The position numbers and the translations under genes were made by a program. A stretch of 64,000 nt of DNA from Bifidobacterium breve (GTDB lineage Bacteria; Actinomycetota; Acidimicrobiia; Acidimicrobiales; Acidimicrobilacustridaceae): the NCBI GenBank assembly GCA_945878725.1, contig CAMCTY010000003.1:111332-175331 (forward strand). The letters run 5' to 3'. The notes beneath the pieces were generated by a model. It was not told the DNA's origin. It saw nothing but the letters and a program-made list of their open reading frames with translations, and made no database searches. Below are positions 1-8,560 of this stretch, piece after piece (within the stretch, counting starts at the first letter, position 1; the number at the start of each line of letters is the position of its first letter).

Positions 1-595
1 CAGTTCTTGCATTTGCGATGAAGCGGCGCACCATCACGGGATCTTTGACCCCTGACGAAGACTCGACGCCACTGGCCACATCGACTCCCCACGGGCGGAC
101 GGTTTCGATCGCCATGGCGACATTCTCGGAATCCAGACCGCCGGCGAGAATCACTCGGCGGGATTCGACCAGCGAACCGATGCCGGACCAGTCGAAGGTC
201 TCACCCGATCCGGGAGAAGGAGAATCGAGGAGGATGGCATCGACGTCGTACTCGTCGAGCCGTTCGAGGCGAGGATCGTCGACGGTGAATGCCTGCACTA
301 GGAACGGCACGCGGCGACGCAAAAGCGCAACGTCGGCGGGCGTTTCCTGACCGTGGAGTTGCACCCCGCGCAGACCGGCGAGTTCCACGATCTCGAGGAT
401 GCGCCCGGGGACCTCGTTACGAAAGACGCCCACTGTCACGACATCGGTCGGCAGTTCGAGCGTCATCATCCGCAATGCTTCGGGATCTACTTGCCGTTTC
501 GACGCAGCGAGTACGAAACCGATCGCGTCTGCCCCCATCGCCACAGCGAAGAGGGCATCTTTGGCATTGGTGATTCCGCAGATCTTTACGAACAT
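1..595 (-). CDS. trpF: Phosphoribosylanthranilate isomerase (3' end cut by window)
   Basis: Catalyses the Amadori rearrangement of N-(5'-phosphoribosyl)anthranilate to CdRP in tryptophan synthesis, in the cytoplasm. Translating the minus strand from ATG at 595 gives 198 residues with no stop, starting MFVKICGITN; this is the TrpF signature with its catalytic Cys. The C-terminal motifs ILAGGLDSENV and VDVASGVESSSGVKDP bind phosphate. The family is about 200-210 residues long, so only a few codons are missing. It follows trpC by 46 nt on the same strand, and a TAGCGT -10 element 8 nt upstream suggests it also has its own leaderless promoter. A dedicated TrpF makes a bifunctional PriA unnecessary here. 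Confidence 0.95.
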   Translation of the reverse strand, partial: MFVKICGITNAKDALFAVAMGADAIGFVLAASKRQVDPEALRMMTLELPTDVVTVGVFRNEVPGRILEIVELAGLRGVQLHGQETPADVALLRRRVPFLVQAFTVDDPRLERLDEYDVDAILLDSPSPGSGETFDWSGIGSLVESRRVILAGGLDSENVAMAIETVRPWGVDVASGVESSSGVKDPVMVRRFIANART

Positions 596-603
596 CCTTC
601 ATC

Positions 604-609
604 ACGCTA
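604..609 (-). promoter_or_regulatory. -10 element of trpF (leaderless type)
   Basis: TAGCGT read on the minus strand, 8 nt before the trpF ATG. It lies in the short trpC-trpF gap and fits the TANNNT-near-start pattern seen repeatedly in this window. Seen in sequence; promoter role inferred. Confidence 0.4.
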
Positions 610-641
610 CCGCTGCATTCCTCCGGAACCGGGGAGCGCTA

Positions 642-1430
642 TCAGCGGGCCGAGCGAAGTGCCGCCACACCGGCGAGCGGATCACCGGAGGTGACGAGAT
701 GCTCTCCGACGAGAACAGCGTGATATCCCGCCCGGGAGAGAACAGCGGCGTCGGCGGGCCCGGTGATACCGGATTCGGCGACGCGCACGACGCCATCAGG
801 CATCTGGGGCGCCATTCGAACGGCACGGGCTGTGTCGACCTCGAACGTGACGAGGTCGCGCTGGTTCACACCAACAAGGTCGGCCCCAGCGGCAATCGCC
901 CGAGCTAGTTCCGCTTCGTCATGGATCTCGACCAGCGCATCGAAACCGATGGAGTGCGCAAGAGCAAGGAAAGAGCAGAGCTCCTCCTGATCGAGAGCCG
1001 CCGCAATCAACAGCACACAATCGGCCCCCATAAGCCGCGCGTCACACACGTCGTGAGCACTGACCGTGAAGTCCTTCCTCAGGACGGGCAACAAGCAGGC
1101 TTCCTTCGCCGAGCGGAGATCGTGGATTGATCCTCCGAAGTAATCGACATCAGTGAGGACCGAAAGGCACGCGGCCCCGCCGAGTTCGTAGCTTCGTGCG
1201 AGTTGGCTCGCATCAAGTCCAGGTGCGAGTTCACCCTTCGACGGCGATCTGCGTTTGATCTCGGCGATAACCGCTACCTCGCCACCAGCACTGACCGCTT
1301 CCAGCGCCTGACGAAAACCGCGCGCCGGCGCAACGGACATCGCCCTCTCAACAAGTTCGTCGAGAGGGCGATCGTCGCGAGCTGCCGTCGCACGGTGGGC
1401 GGCAAGTATTCGGTCGAGATAGGTCTTCAG
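642..1430 (-). CDS. trpC: Indole-3-glycerol phosphate synthase, probable CTG start
   Basis: Converts CdRP to indole-3-glycerol phosphate in tryptophan synthesis. It has the TrpC active-site motif EIKRRSPSKG and the TIM-barrel motifs VLRKDF, VGVNQRDL and VAESGI. The first ATG (1340) would give 232 residues and remove the conserved N-terminal helix. The frame stays open upstream, and the peptide LKTYLDRILAAHRATAA aligns with the usual TrpC start. The only usable codon there is CTG at 1430-1428, which overlaps the TGA of the upstream monooxygenase as CTGA and has AAAGGG about 9 nt before it. That start gives 262 residues, the normal family length. The product is certain; the CTG start is inferred. 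Confidence 0.9.
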   Translation of the reverse strand: MKTYLDRILAAHRATAARDDRPLDELVERAMSVAPARGFRQALEAVSAGGEVAVIAEIKRRSPSKGELAPGLDASQLARSYELGGAACLSVLTDVDYFGGSIHDLRSAKEACLLPVLRKDFTVSAHDVCDARLMGADCVLLIAAALDQEELCSFLALAHSIGFDALVEIHDEAELARAIAAGADLVGVNQRDLVTFEVDTARAVRMAPQMPDGVVRVAESGITGPADAAVLSRAGYHAVLVGEHLVTSGDPLAGVAALRSAR

Positions 1431-1741
1431 CGCGGAAGACCCTTTGCCTTTGCGGTCGGCGTTGCCATGACCATCATCGGCGGTTCGGCCATCAGCGGGG
1501 TGAGCACACCGAACAGGGCACCCATCGCTTCACTGCCACCGTGAATTCCGAGGGCTTCGCTATCGGTGTAGAGCTCGAAGATCCAGACGGTATTTTCGTC
1601 ACCGGCATCAAGATGGAACGAATAGATGAGCGTTCCACCCTCCGATTCCACCGTCGGGAGCATCGTCTCGAGAGCGGCGACACCTTCGTCGCGCTTGCCG
1701 GGCTGGAACACCATCTTTACGAACAGCGATGTTTGGCTCAT
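1427..1741 (-). CDS. ABM-domain quinol monooxygenase-like protein
   Basis: A 104-residue protein with an antibiotic biosynthesis monooxygenase (ABM) fold pattern: N-terminal strand SLFVKMVFQPGKRDEGV, a central SFHLDAGDENTVWIFELY, and a helix ending in a Met-rich tail. The family is made of small dimeric cofactor-free monooxygenases or quinol monooxygenases like YgiN; the substrate cannot be told from sequence. The stop overlaps the proposed CTG start of trpC, so the two are probably co-translated. A TAGTAT -10 element lies 8 nt upstream of the ATG, suggesting a leaderless mRNA. A link to tryptophan synthesis is not implied beyond co-expression. Confidence 0.75.
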   Translation of the reverse strand: MSQTSLFVKMVFQPGKRDEGVAALETMLPTVESEGGTLIYSFHLDAGDENTVWIFELYTDSEALGIHGGSEAMGALFGVLTPLMAEPPMMVMATPTAKAKGLPR

Positions 1742-1749
1742 GGCTCGAA

Positions 1750-1755
1750 ATACTA
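1750..1755 (-). promoter_or_regulatory. -10 element of ABM gene / trpC
   Basis: TAGTAT on the minus strand, 8 nt before the ATG at 1741. A good -10 match, likely giving a leaderless transcript that also reads trpC and trpF. Confidence 0.5.
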
Positions 1756-1765
1756 GGCGATCAGT

Positions 1766-2326
1766 TCAGGATTCGCGTTCGGATTGCAGGCTCCGGGAAA
1801 TCGCTACAGCAGGTGCCGCCAAAAATCCGATGATGGCGACAACCACGCCAGCGACACCGAGAGCCAGCGCAAATCCGATCTGCGCGATCGCCCCCACGAT
1901 GACCATCGCTAGGCCGATGGCAAGACAGATCGCCGGCGCCATCTGTACCGATCGTTCCATCCGGACTGCGTTGGTGGGGGTGTCGTCGAGAAGGGCGGCA
2001 TAGTCGGTGTCATCGTCGTCATAGGGGACGAAGTCGTATTGGGCCGGCGCCGGACCGGTCGCAGTGTTTGGCCCGAAGGTCGAACCGCCAAGGAGCATGT
2101 CGTCGTACGACTTACGCTTCGCCGGGTCCCCGAGCACCGTCCAAGCCTGATTGATGCGCTGCATCTCTCGTTCGTTCTCTTGTCGCTTGGCACTCGTGGC
2201 TGTGGTGTGGAAATCAGGATGATGATCCCGCGCCAGCTTGAGATATGCCTTGCGAACGGCATCCGACGATGCCGAGGAGTCGACCCCGAGGGTCTCGTAG
2301 TGCGTCGGCGAACCGTGGGCGGCCAT
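1766..2326 (-). CDS. Membrane-anchored J-domain (DnaJ-like) protein
   Basis: A 186-residue protein with an N-terminal J domain (about residues 9-75): YETLGVDSSASSDAVRKAYLKLARDHHPD, the diagnostic HPD loop being present, then AWTVLGDPAKRKSYD. The Gly/Phe-rich, zinc-finger and substrate domains of true DnaJ are absent. The last 60 residues hold two hydrophobic segments that probably anchor it in the membrane, leaving the J domain in the cytoplasm to stimulate DnaK ATPase. It starts 2 nt after the ygfZ stop and is in the same operon. Its client is unknown. Confidence 0.85.
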   Translation of the reverse strand: MAAHGSPTHYETLGVDSSASSDAVRKAYLKLARDHHPDFHTTATSAKRQENEREMQRINQAWTVLGDPAKRKSYDDMLLGGSTFGPNTATGPAPAQYDFVPYDDDDTDYAALLDDTPTNAVRMERSVQMAPAICLAIGLAMVIVGAIAQIGFALALGVAGVVVAIIGFLAAPAVAISRSLQSERES

Positions 2327-2328
2327 GA

Positions 2329-3279
2329 TCAGCGCCGGTCCAACGGATCAACGATGACGCCCGTCATCGCAACGCCGCCGGAAAGAATCTGAACCGCCGA
2401 GCCGATCTCGGCCGCTCGCGCCACAGGCGCAAGCACCAAGGCCGGGTGGAGCTCGCCAAGACACGGAGCGGCGCTCGTGACTGTTCCGATCACGGTGTCG
2501 CCCTGCCGGATCTCGTCCCCCAGCGATGGGCCACTCCCGATGTCGTAACCGTTCTCCACCTCGATGAGTCGCACAGGGCGCGGCACGTTGCCCCCACGGC
2601 TGTCGATGCGAGCCACGAGTTCCTGACCGGTGTAGCAGCCCTTGGTGAAGCTGACCGAGGCCTCGATTGCCCACGCACCGGCTTCGCCGGGAATGGTTTC
2701 GTCAGTCAGTTCGGCTCCGAGAGAGGGCACGCCGTGTGTTATCCGATGGCGCTCAAGTGATGCCGGTGACACAACGGCGTTGTCGACGTACTTCGCCGCC
2801 GCGCCCTCGCCAACGGCGAGGAGGAGGTCCGATCCGGCAACGCCCGGGCCTACCGGGAAACCACGGAGCACATCGGGGTGATCTTCCATGCCGAATTTCG
2901 GCGTCAACGGATCCCAGCGATTACACACGAGAGCCCATGTCTGCGGTTCGCTGATGGTTGCGTCGGTTCGCAGGAGAAATCGCCGCAATCGGGCAAGAAG
3001 TACGTCGCCAAAACCGGGTTCCACCTCGAGGCGGAAATCGTCGTCGGCAAGACGATGAACCCGAAGCCATGCGCTCACTTTGCCGTTCGGCTGAAGGATG
3101 AACGACCACGCACTCGTGCCAGACATCGCCATGACGTCCTGGCTCAGCTGCCCTTGGAGATAGCGGCCGGCATCGGGCCCCTGCACAGAGATGACCTCGC
3201 GTCCGACGATCGCTCCCGCACCCGTCCCGTTCAAGGCATCGAACCCGTCACGGATCTCGTCAATCGTCCAAGTAGTCAT
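2329..3279 (-). CDS. ygfZ: Folate-binding protein YgfZ (Fe-S cluster repair/assembly)
   Basis: A 316-residue YgfZ/GcvT-like folate-binding protein. The family signature K-G-C-Y-x-G-Q-E is present as KGCYTGQELVARIDSRG. YgfZ uses tetrahydrofolate to help assemble or repair Fe-S clusters in enzymes such as MiaB. The N-terminal part (VQGPDAGRYLQGQLSQDV and LQPNGKV) matches the folate-binding half. It follows trpE by 54 nt and is followed 2 nt later by the J-domain gene. No typical -10 is seen; GACACT lies 6 nt before the ATG and could be a weak leaderless promoter. Confidence 0.9.
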   Translation of the reverse strand: MTTWTIDEIRDGFDALNGTGAGAIVGREVISVQGPDAGRYLQGQLSQDVMAMSGTSAWSFILQPNGKVSAWLRVHRLADDDFRLEVEPGFGDVLLARLRRFLLRTDATISEPQTWALVCNRWDPLTPKFGMEDHPDVLRGFPVGPGVAGSDLLLAVGEGAAAKYVDNAVVSPASLERHRITHGVPSLGAELTDETIPGEAGAWAIEASVSFTKGCYTGQELVARIDSRGGNVPRPVRLIEVENGYDIGSGPSLGDEIRQGDTVIGTVTSAAPCLGELHPALVLAPVARAAEIGSAVQILSGGVAMTGVIVDPLDRR

Positions 3280-3333
3280 GGCCCAAGTGTCGCAGCCCGA
3301 GGAGTCGATTGCAGCACCAACCGATCGAACCGC

Positions 3334-4857
3334 TCAGGAGTGAGGTCGGCCCCGACGCTGCGCCGTCATCTTTCGGGCACCGTCGACCGCGCTGAGCAAT
3401 GCCCGCGCCTTGTTGTGACATTCGAGATCTTCGTGCTCAGCAACACTGTCGACGACGATGCCCGCGCCCGCCTGAACGTGCGCCATTCCGTCGGCGCCGA
3501 CGACAAGGGTGCGGATCGCAATTGCCGTGTCGATTGTTCCCGAGAAATCGATATACCCCACGACACCGGCATAGGGACCGCGCTTTATCGGTTCGAGTTC
3601 ATCAATGATCTGCATCGCGCGAACCTTTGGCGCACCCGAAACTGTTCCCGCCGGAAGCGTCGCTCGGAGGACATCGATCGGCGTTCGTCCCGGAGCCAGT
3701 TCACCTGAAACCTGCGAGGTGAGATGCATCACGTGGCTGTAACGCTCGAGAACCATCATCTCGTCGACCTGTTCGGTTCCGAACGAGACGACTCTTCCCA
3801 CATCGTTGCGAGCCAGATCGATGAGCATCACGTGCTCGGCCAGTTCCTTCGGATGCTCACGAAGTTCTGCTCCGAGACGGCGATCTTCCTCGTCGGTCGC
3901 TCCGCGACGTCGGGTCCCTGCGATCGGTCGGGAAATGACACGACCGTCGACGAGTTTCACCATCGGTTCAGGTGACGATCCGGCCAGGCTGAGCGCTTCG
4001 GTGCGCAGGAAGTACATGTACGGGCTTGGGTTGACCTGACGGAGCACTCGGTAGAAATCAAATGGATCTGCGTCGAGCTGGAATGAGAAACGCTGCGACA
4101 GAACGACCTGGAAAATGTCGCCGGCGAGAATGTGTTCCTTCGCCGCGGCGACAGCTGCGGCGTATTGCGCCGTCGACATCGACGAGCTGACCGCCGGAAG
4201 CACTGGTTCGGCCGGAGGGGGCAGCACCATCGGTTCGTCGAGCGGCTTCGCTCCATCCACTGCGAGTTGATCGAGGCGGACGATGGCTTCGTCGTAGAGA
4301 CGATCAAGTTCGTCGCGTCCGGCTCCGGCGGGAACGAGGACGTTCTCGATCAGCGTCACCCGCTGACGAAAATGATCGAATGCTGCGAGCTGACCGATGA
4401 TCGACATGACGGCATCGGGATAACCCGTGGCATCGTGCGGAATCGAGGGAAGGTGTTCGACCTCGCGAACAACGTCGTAACCGAGATAGCCGACGACGCC
4501 GCCATGCAACGGCGGAAGTTCATCGAGAATCGGTGAGCGGTAACGCTCAAGGATCCACTCAATCGCCGCGAGGATCCCTTTGTCGCGCGGCATCTCGGCG
4601 GGCAGATCACCTTCGACCGACAGGACTCCGTCGCTGAGGACCAGAGTCGCGAGGGGATTCCGCCCGAGAAATGACCAACGGCTCCAACGCTCACCGTGTT
4701 CCACCGATTCAAAGAGGAAACCCGGTTGATCGTCGCCACAGAGACGCGCGAATGCAGCCACCGGCGTGATCAGGTCGGCCAGAAGTTCTCGCCACACGGG
4801 AACAACTGTGTGGGTTTGCGCCAAAGAGTGGAACTCGTCGCGAGTCGGCTTATGCAT
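3334..4857 (-). CDS. trpE: Anthranilate synthase component I
   Basis: Makes anthranilate from chorismate, using ammonia from the TrpG glutaminase, which is not in this window. 507 residues from ATG 4857. The N-terminal regulatory region has FLFESVEHGERWSRWSFLGR, matching the tryptophan-binding element. The C-terminal chorismate-binding domain shows GDIFQVVLSQRF, RPIAGTRRRG, LPAGTVSGAPKVRAM and GPYAGVVGYIDF. A much longer frame is open upstream, but 4857 was chosen because it gives the normal N-terminus and falls 4 nt after the hisI stop, making hisI-trpE an operon. Confidence 0.96.
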   Translation of the reverse strand: MHKPTRDEFHSLAQTHTVVPVWRELLADLITPVAAFARLCGDDQPGFLFESVEHGERWSRWSFLGRNPLATLVLSDGVLSVEGDLPAEMPRDKGILAAIEWILERYRSPILDELPPLHGGVVGYLGYDVVREVEHLPSIPHDATGYPDAVMSIIGQLAAFDHFRQRVTLIENVLVPAGAGRDELDRLYDEAIVRLDQLAVDGAKPLDEPMVLPPPAEPVLPAVSSSMSTAQYAAAVAAAKEHILAGDIFQVVLSQRFSFQLDADPFDFYRVLRQVNPSPYMYFLRTEALSLAGSSPEPMVKLVDGRVISRPIAGTRRRGATDEEDRRLGAELREHPKELAEHVMLIDLARNDVGRVVSFGTEQVDEMMVLERYSHVMHLTSQVSGELAPGRTPIDVLRATLPAGTVSGAPKVRAMQIIDELEPIKRGPYAGVVGYIDFSGTIDTAIAIRTLVVGADGMAHVQAGAGIVVDSVAEHEDLECHNKARALLSAVDGARKMTAQRRGRPHS

Positions 4858-4861
4858 TGGT

Positions 4862-5224
4862 TCAGTCGTTCGAACCGAACGAGGTGAAGAAACAGGAGAA
4901 GTTGCCCGTGTGGCAGGCGCCGATGCCCTCCTGCTCGACGACAAAAAGCAACGTGTCGCCGTCACAGTCGAAATAGGCCTCGCGTACATACTGGCGATCG
5001 CCAGACGTTTCACCCTTGCACCAGTACTCCTGACGCGAACGGCTCCAGAACCAGGTACGACCGGTCTCGAGTGTCGTGCGCAGCGAGTCTGCGTTCATCC
5101 ACGCCATCATCAGCACCCGACCGGTCCCCTGTTCCTGCACGATGGCCGGAACAAGACCATCAGAGTTGTAGGTGACAGCGGCGAGTTGTTCGGCGGTGAC
5201 GGTGATCGGGACACTCTCAGGCAT
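4862..5224 (-). CDS. hisI: Phosphoribosyl-AMP cyclohydrolase
   Basis: Opens the purine ring of PR-AMP, the third step of histidine synthesis. 120 residues, monofunctional: there is no HisE pyrophosphohydrolase domain. It has the metal-binding and catalytic motifs [24 protein letters not shown] and CHTGNFSCF, with the three conserved Cys. It is separated from the main his operon by the Cpn10-like and hydrolase genes but leads directly into trpE. A TAGCGT -10 element 6 nt before ATG suggests a leaderless mRNA. Confidence 0.96.
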   Translation of the reverse strand: MPESVPITVTAEQLAAVTYNSDGLVPAIVQEQGTGRVLMMAWMNADSLRTTLETGRTWFWSRSRQEYWCKGETSGDRQYVREAYFDCDGDTLLFVVEQEGIGACHTGNFSCFFTSFGSND

Positions 5225-5230
5225 GCGGCA

Positions 5231-5236
5231 ACGCTA
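5231..5236 (-). promoter_or_regulatory. -10 element of hisI-trpE operon (leaderless type)
   Basis: TAGCGT on the minus strand, 6 nt upstream of the hisI ATG at 5224. No Shine-Dalgarno fits in the remaining space. Confidence 0.5.
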
Positions 5237-5288
5237 GCGGTGCGGACTACGAGCCACGAACGGGTTTCGCTCAGCTGTGACTGCAGGA

Positions 5289-5633
5289 TCAGAGATAGAG
5301 CCCGGTACTGCCCTCGGCAAGACGCTCCGCCGCGACGGCGTGGACATCGCGCTCGCGCAGGATGATGTAATCCGAGCCCCGAACCTCGACCTCATAGCGA
5401 TCCTCAGGGCTAAACAAAACCTGATCTCCCGGTTCCATTGCACGAACATTCGGGCCGACGGCCACGACCTCGGCCCACACCAGCCGTTTGTTGAGTTGAG
5501 CTGTCGCCGGAATCAGGATTCCGCCAGTCGAGCGCCGCTCGCCCTCAGGACCGCCAATATCCACGAGCACTCGGTCGCTGAGCATCTTGATGGGCAGACT
5601 CTCGCCCGAACGTCCGACGCCGTCACTCAACAT
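5289..5633 (-). CDS. Cpn10 (GroES-like) domain protein
   Basis: 114 residues with a Cpn10/GroES-like beta-barrel: DRVLVDIGGPEGERRSTGGI (mobile-loop region), then VVAVGPNVRAMEPGDQVLFS and GSDYIILRERDVHAV. It differs from canonical GroES: the loop is shorter and more acidic, there is an N-terminal extension of about 18 residues, and no groEL is next to it. It may be a second, specialised co-chaperonin. The ATG at 5633 was chosen; an internal ATG at the second MLSDRV is an alternative. It is divergent from the hydrolase with only 48 bp between starts. Confidence 0.75.
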   Translation of the reverse strand: MLSDGVGRSGESLPIKMLSDRVLVDIGGPEGERRSTGGILIPATAQLNKRLVWAEVVAVGPNVRAMEPGDQVLFSPEDRYEVEVRGSDYIILRERDVHAVAAERLAEGSTGLYL

Positions 5634-5667
5634 GTCCACTGTCTGGGGTGAGGTCACGCCGTGACGG

Positions 5668-5673
5668 TACCGT
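5668..5673 (+). promoter_or_regulatory. -10 element of alpha/beta hydrolase gene
   Basis: TACCGT, 8 nt before GTG 5682. It supports that GTG over the in-frame GTG at 5661, which would lie upstream of the inferred transcription start. Confidence 0.4.
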
Positions 5674-5681
5674 CTGGGATC

Positions 5682-6344
5682 GTGACTTACGACAGCGTGC
5701 CTCTCCCACTGACCCTGCACACCTCGGATGGCATCGCCCTCGAAGCCGAGGTGAGGCTCCCTGATCCGGACGCCGTTGTCGAGGAACCCGTGACTGGCGC
5801 CGTTGTGCTGGCCCATCCCCATCCCCTTCAGGGCGGGTCGATGACCTCACTCGTGACGAGTGAACTCTTCCGACTCCTCCCCCTCCGGGGCATCGGCGTG
5901 GTGCGCTTCAACTTTCGTGGAGTTGGTAAATCCGAAGGCGAACACGGGGATGGCCGGGCCGAGTCGCTCGACATCACGGCCGCGATCGACGCCCTCATCC
6001 CGCTTTGGCCTCAGCATCCCCTTGTTCTCTGCGGATGGTCATTCGGCGCTGATGTGTCGCTTTCGATGACCGACGATCGACTCGACGGCTGGGTCGGAAT
6101 CGCACCTCCACTGCGCATTCTTCCCCGAGAAGAGATCAGTGCCGCCGCCGGAGCAGATTCCCGCCCGAAGCTCCTCATCATCCCCGAGCACGATCAATTC
6201 CTCGTCCCCGAAGCCGCAGCCGAGGCCACGAAAGATTGGACAAACACCCGACTGGAAACGATCAAGGGTGGCGATCATTTCCTTGTGGGTCGCACCGACA
6301 AAGCCGCTCGACTCGTGGCGTCATTTCTGACCGAGCTCGCCTAG
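5682..6344 (+). CDS. Alpha/beta hydrolase (dienelactone hydrolase-like)
   Basis: About 220 residues with an alpha/beta-hydrolase core: AHPHPLQGG oxyanion region, VVRFNFRGVGKSEG, nucleophile elbow GWSFGAD (catalytic Ser), acid region IIPEHDQF and catalytic His in GGDHFL. The HPHP motif and short length resemble YcjY/KANL3-type hydrolases of unknown substrate. No signal peptide. The start at 5682 is chosen because of a well-placed -10; 5661 (GTG) is the alternative, adding 7 residues. Its stop is followed by a convergent hisF. Confidence 0.85.
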   Translation: MTYDSVPLPLTLHTSDGIALEAEVRLPDPDAVVEEPVTGAVVLAHPHPLQGGSMTSLVTSELFRLLPLRGIGVVRFNFRGVGKSEGEHGDGRAESLDITAAIDALIPLWPQHPLVLCGWSFGADVSLSMTDDRLDGWVGIAPPLRILPREEISAAAGADSRPKLLIIPEHDQFLVPEAAAEATKDWTNTRLETIKGGDHFLVGRTDKAARLVASFLTELA

Positions 6345-6360
6345 GCAATCGGCGCACGAA

Positions 6361-6382
6361 CCCACGACGCTCCCGGCGTGGG
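6361..6382. terminator. Possible bidirectional terminator hairpin
   Basis: CCCACG...CGTGGG inverted repeat (6-bp stem, 10-nt loop) in the 50-bp gap between the convergent hydrolase and hisF genes. There is no clear T-run on either side, so the assignment is weak. Confidence 0.3.
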
Positions 6383-6394
6383 CGATGGCACTGC

Positions 6395-7171
6395 TCAGGG
6401 GCGAACGTTCACGCCAGCGGCAGCAAGATGCGCCTTTGCTTCGTGAACCGTGTGCTCACCGAAATGGAAGATCGACGCGGCGAGCACTGCATCAGCGTTG
6501 CCAATGGTGACACCCTCGACCAAGTGCTGCAGCGAACCAACGCCGCCGGAAGCGATCACGGGGACACCAACAGCAGCACAAACCGCCGCCGTCAGCTCGA
6601 GATCGAAACCATCACGGGTTCCGTCGCGGTCCATGGATGTGAGAAGGATCTCGCCCGCTCCGAGCTGTTCGGCCTTGCGCGCCCATTCAATGACATCAAG
6701 CCCCGTCGCCGTGCGCCCGCCGTGGATGAATACTTCCCACCCATCCCCCATGTCGCCCTCGGGAGTGCGGCGTCGGCGAGCATCGATCGCGACAACCGCG
6801 CACTGGTTACCGAACTCAGCAGCGATCTCCGAGATCAGTTCCGGACGCTCCACGGCCGCCGTATTCACCGAGACCTTGTCGGCCCCGGCTCGCAGCAGAC
6901 GGCGCGCATCATCGACACTGCGGATCCCACCGCCGATGGTGAACGGAATGAAGACCTGCTCGGCGGTGCGGCGGACAACGTCGACAATCGTCTCGCGCTG
7001 GTCCGATGATGCCGTGATGTCGAGGAAGATGATTTCGTCGGCGCCTTCAGCGTCGTAGCGCGACGCGAGTTCCACCGGATCGCCGGCGTCGCGCAAGCCA
7101 ATGAAATTCACGCCCTTCACGACGCGACCAGCATCCACATCGAGGCAGGGAATAACACGTGCGTTCCTCAT
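6395..7171 (-). CDS. hisF: Imidazole glycerol phosphate synthase, cyclase subunit
   Basis: The cyclase half of IGP synthase: condenses PRFAR with ammonia from HisH to give IGP and AICAR. 258 residues from ATG 7171, chosen because [13 protein letters not shown] is the conserved N-terminus (catalytic Asp11). Second catalytic Asp region [10 protein letters not shown]; phosphate-binding motifs FTIGGGIRS and [11 protein letters not shown]. It lies 4 nt after the hisA stop as last gene of hisD-C-B-H-A-F. An upstream in-frame ATG at 7189 would overlap hisA and is less likely. Confidence 0.96.
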   Translation of the reverse strand: MRNARVIPCLDVDAGRVVKGVNFIGLRDAGDPVELASRYDAEGADEIIFLDITASSDQRETIVDVVRRTAEQVFIPFTIGGGIRSVDDARRLLRAGADKVSVNTAAVERPELISEIAAEFGNQCAVVAIDARRRRTPEGDMGDGWEVFIHGGRTATGLDVIEWARKAEQLGAGEILLTSMDRDGTRDGFDLELTAAVCAAVGVPVIASGGVGSLQHLVEGVTIGNADAVLAASIFHFGEHTVHEAKAHLAAAGVNVRP

Positions 7172-7175
7172 GCGA

Positions 7176-7919
7176 TCAGACCGTTCCATCCGGCGACATC
7201 GCCGAGGCAGCTAGCGCTTCACCAAGGGTGAACGCGCCCTCATAGAGAGCACGTCCAACGATCGCTCCCGAGAGTCTGCGGCCACCTGAGCGAAGTGCGT
7301 CGAGGGCACGAAGGTCGTCGAGGGATCCGACGCCACCTGATGCAATCACCGGCAGCTCAGTCGAATCGAGGACATCGCCCAATCCGACGAGGTCCGGTCC
7401 ACTCAGGGTTCCGTCCCGACCGATCTCGGTGACGATGAGTGCTTCGACGCCGGCGTCGGCGAACTCCTTGGCGACGTCGAGAAGGTCACGGCCTGAACCT
7501 TCCTCCCAACCGCGAACGGCCACCTCGCGCCCGCGGGCGTCGAGGCCAACGGCGACCGACATCCGCGATGCAAGGGAGCGAACCAGTTCCGGTTGCTCTA
7601 GCGCCGCCGTCCCGAGAACAATCCGCGAGACGCCAACCGCGAAGAGAGCATCAGCGGACGCTTCGTCGCGAATGCCGCCACCCGTTTGGATCGGAACGCT
7701 CACCGCATCGGCGATCGCCGCGATGATCTCCCGATTGCGCGGAGTGCCGCTGCGCGCTGCATCGAGATCGACGACATGGATCCACGCGGCACCAGCCTCG
7801 GCGAACGCGACTGCTTGTGCGACCGGATCGTCGTTGTAGACGGTTTCCTTGCCGTAGTCACCCTGGTACAGCCGCACGGCGCGGCCATCGCGGAGATCAA
7901 TTGCGGGATAGAGATCCAT
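7176..7919 (-). CDS. hisA: ProFAR isomerase
   Basis: Isomerises ProFAR to PRFAR in histidine synthesis. 247 residues, TIM barrel. Catalytic acids: Asp8 in [10 protein letters not shown] and the Asp of EIGRDGT. Phosphate motifs: [10 protein letters not shown] and [13 protein letters not shown]. In many actinobacteria this gene is the bifunctional PriA, which also replaces TrpF; here a separate trpF exists and the second-half motif reads [11 protein letters not shown] as in ordinary HisA, so HisA is preferred. The start overlaps the hisH stop as TGATG. Confidence 0.94.
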   Translation of the reverse strand: MDLYPAIDLRDGRAVRLYQGDYGKETVYNDDPVAQAVAFAEAGAAWIHVVDLDAARSGTPRNREIIAAIADAVSVPIQTGGGIRDEASADALFAVGVSRIVLGTAALEQPELVRSLASRMSVAVGLDARGREVAVRGWEEGSGRDLLDVAKEFADAGVEALIVTEIGRDGTLSGPDLVGLGDVLDSTELPVIASGGVGSLDDLRALDALRSGGRRLSGAIVGRALYEGAFTLGEALAASAMSPDGTV

Positions 7920-8560
7920 CAGGCTGCTGCTCCGGTTCGTGCGACATCAACAAAGGCGCCAAGCATCTCGAGCCCAGTCCCGCCTGATTTTTCAGGATGG
8001 AACTGCGTCGCCCAAAGTGAACCGCGCTCAACCGCCGCGGCCACGGGCCCTCCGTAGTCACAGGTCGCGACGACAAAAGGAGCGTCAGCATCTGCGGCAT
8101 AGGAGTGGACGAAGTAAACCCAGACCGGATCATCAACCGTCGCGAAAAGTGCTGACGGACGGTCGACCGAGAGTCGGTTCCATTGCATCTGTGGCCGTTT
8201 CACCGTGTCGGGAAGTAGTCGCAAGACGCCGGGCAGAACTCTGAGGCCGGCAACCCCGGGTGATTCGTCGGACCCTTCGTAGAGCAGTTGCATTCCGACA
8301 CAAATACCGAGGAAAGGACGGTTGCCCGTCGCCGACTCGATGGCCAGTTCGTCGAGTCCCGACGAACGCAGAGCGCTCATGCATGCGCCGAACGCTCCGA
8401 CGCCGGGAAGAACAACAGCATCAGCGTCGCGAATCAATCCTGCGTCGGCCGTGAGCCGCGCGTCGGCACCCATATGCTGCAGTGCCTTCTGGGCTGAACG
8501 GAGATTGCCGATCCCGTAATCGAGCACGGCGATGAGCGGCCGGGAGTCCGGGTCGGTCAC
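7919..8560 (-). CDS. hisH: Imidazole glycerol phosphate synthase, glutaminase subunit
   Basis: Class I glutamine amidotransferase that feeds ammonia to HisF. 213 residues. Nucleophile Cys87 in GICVGMQ; catalytic His and Glu in FHPEKSG; N-terminal VLDYGIGNL and VLPGVGAFG are HisH hallmarks. The GTG start at 8560 overlaps the hisB stop by 4 nt (GTGA). It is separated from its partner hisF only by hisA. Confidence 0.96.
   Translation of the reverse strand: MTDPDSRPLIAVLDYGIGNLRSAQKALQHMGADARLTADAGLIRDADAVVLPGVGAFGACMSALRSSGLDELAIESATGNRPFLGICVGMQLLYEGSDESPGVAGLRVLPGVLRLLPDTVKRPQMQWNRLSVDRPSALFATVDDPVWVYFVHSYAADADAPFVVATCDYGGPVAAAVERGSLWATQFHPEKSGGTGLEMLGAFVDVARTGAAA

Noticed and set aside
7176..7919. 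Bifunctional PriA instead of HisA
   Set aside because: A separate trpF is present at 1-595 and the C-terminal motif is of ordinary HisA type.
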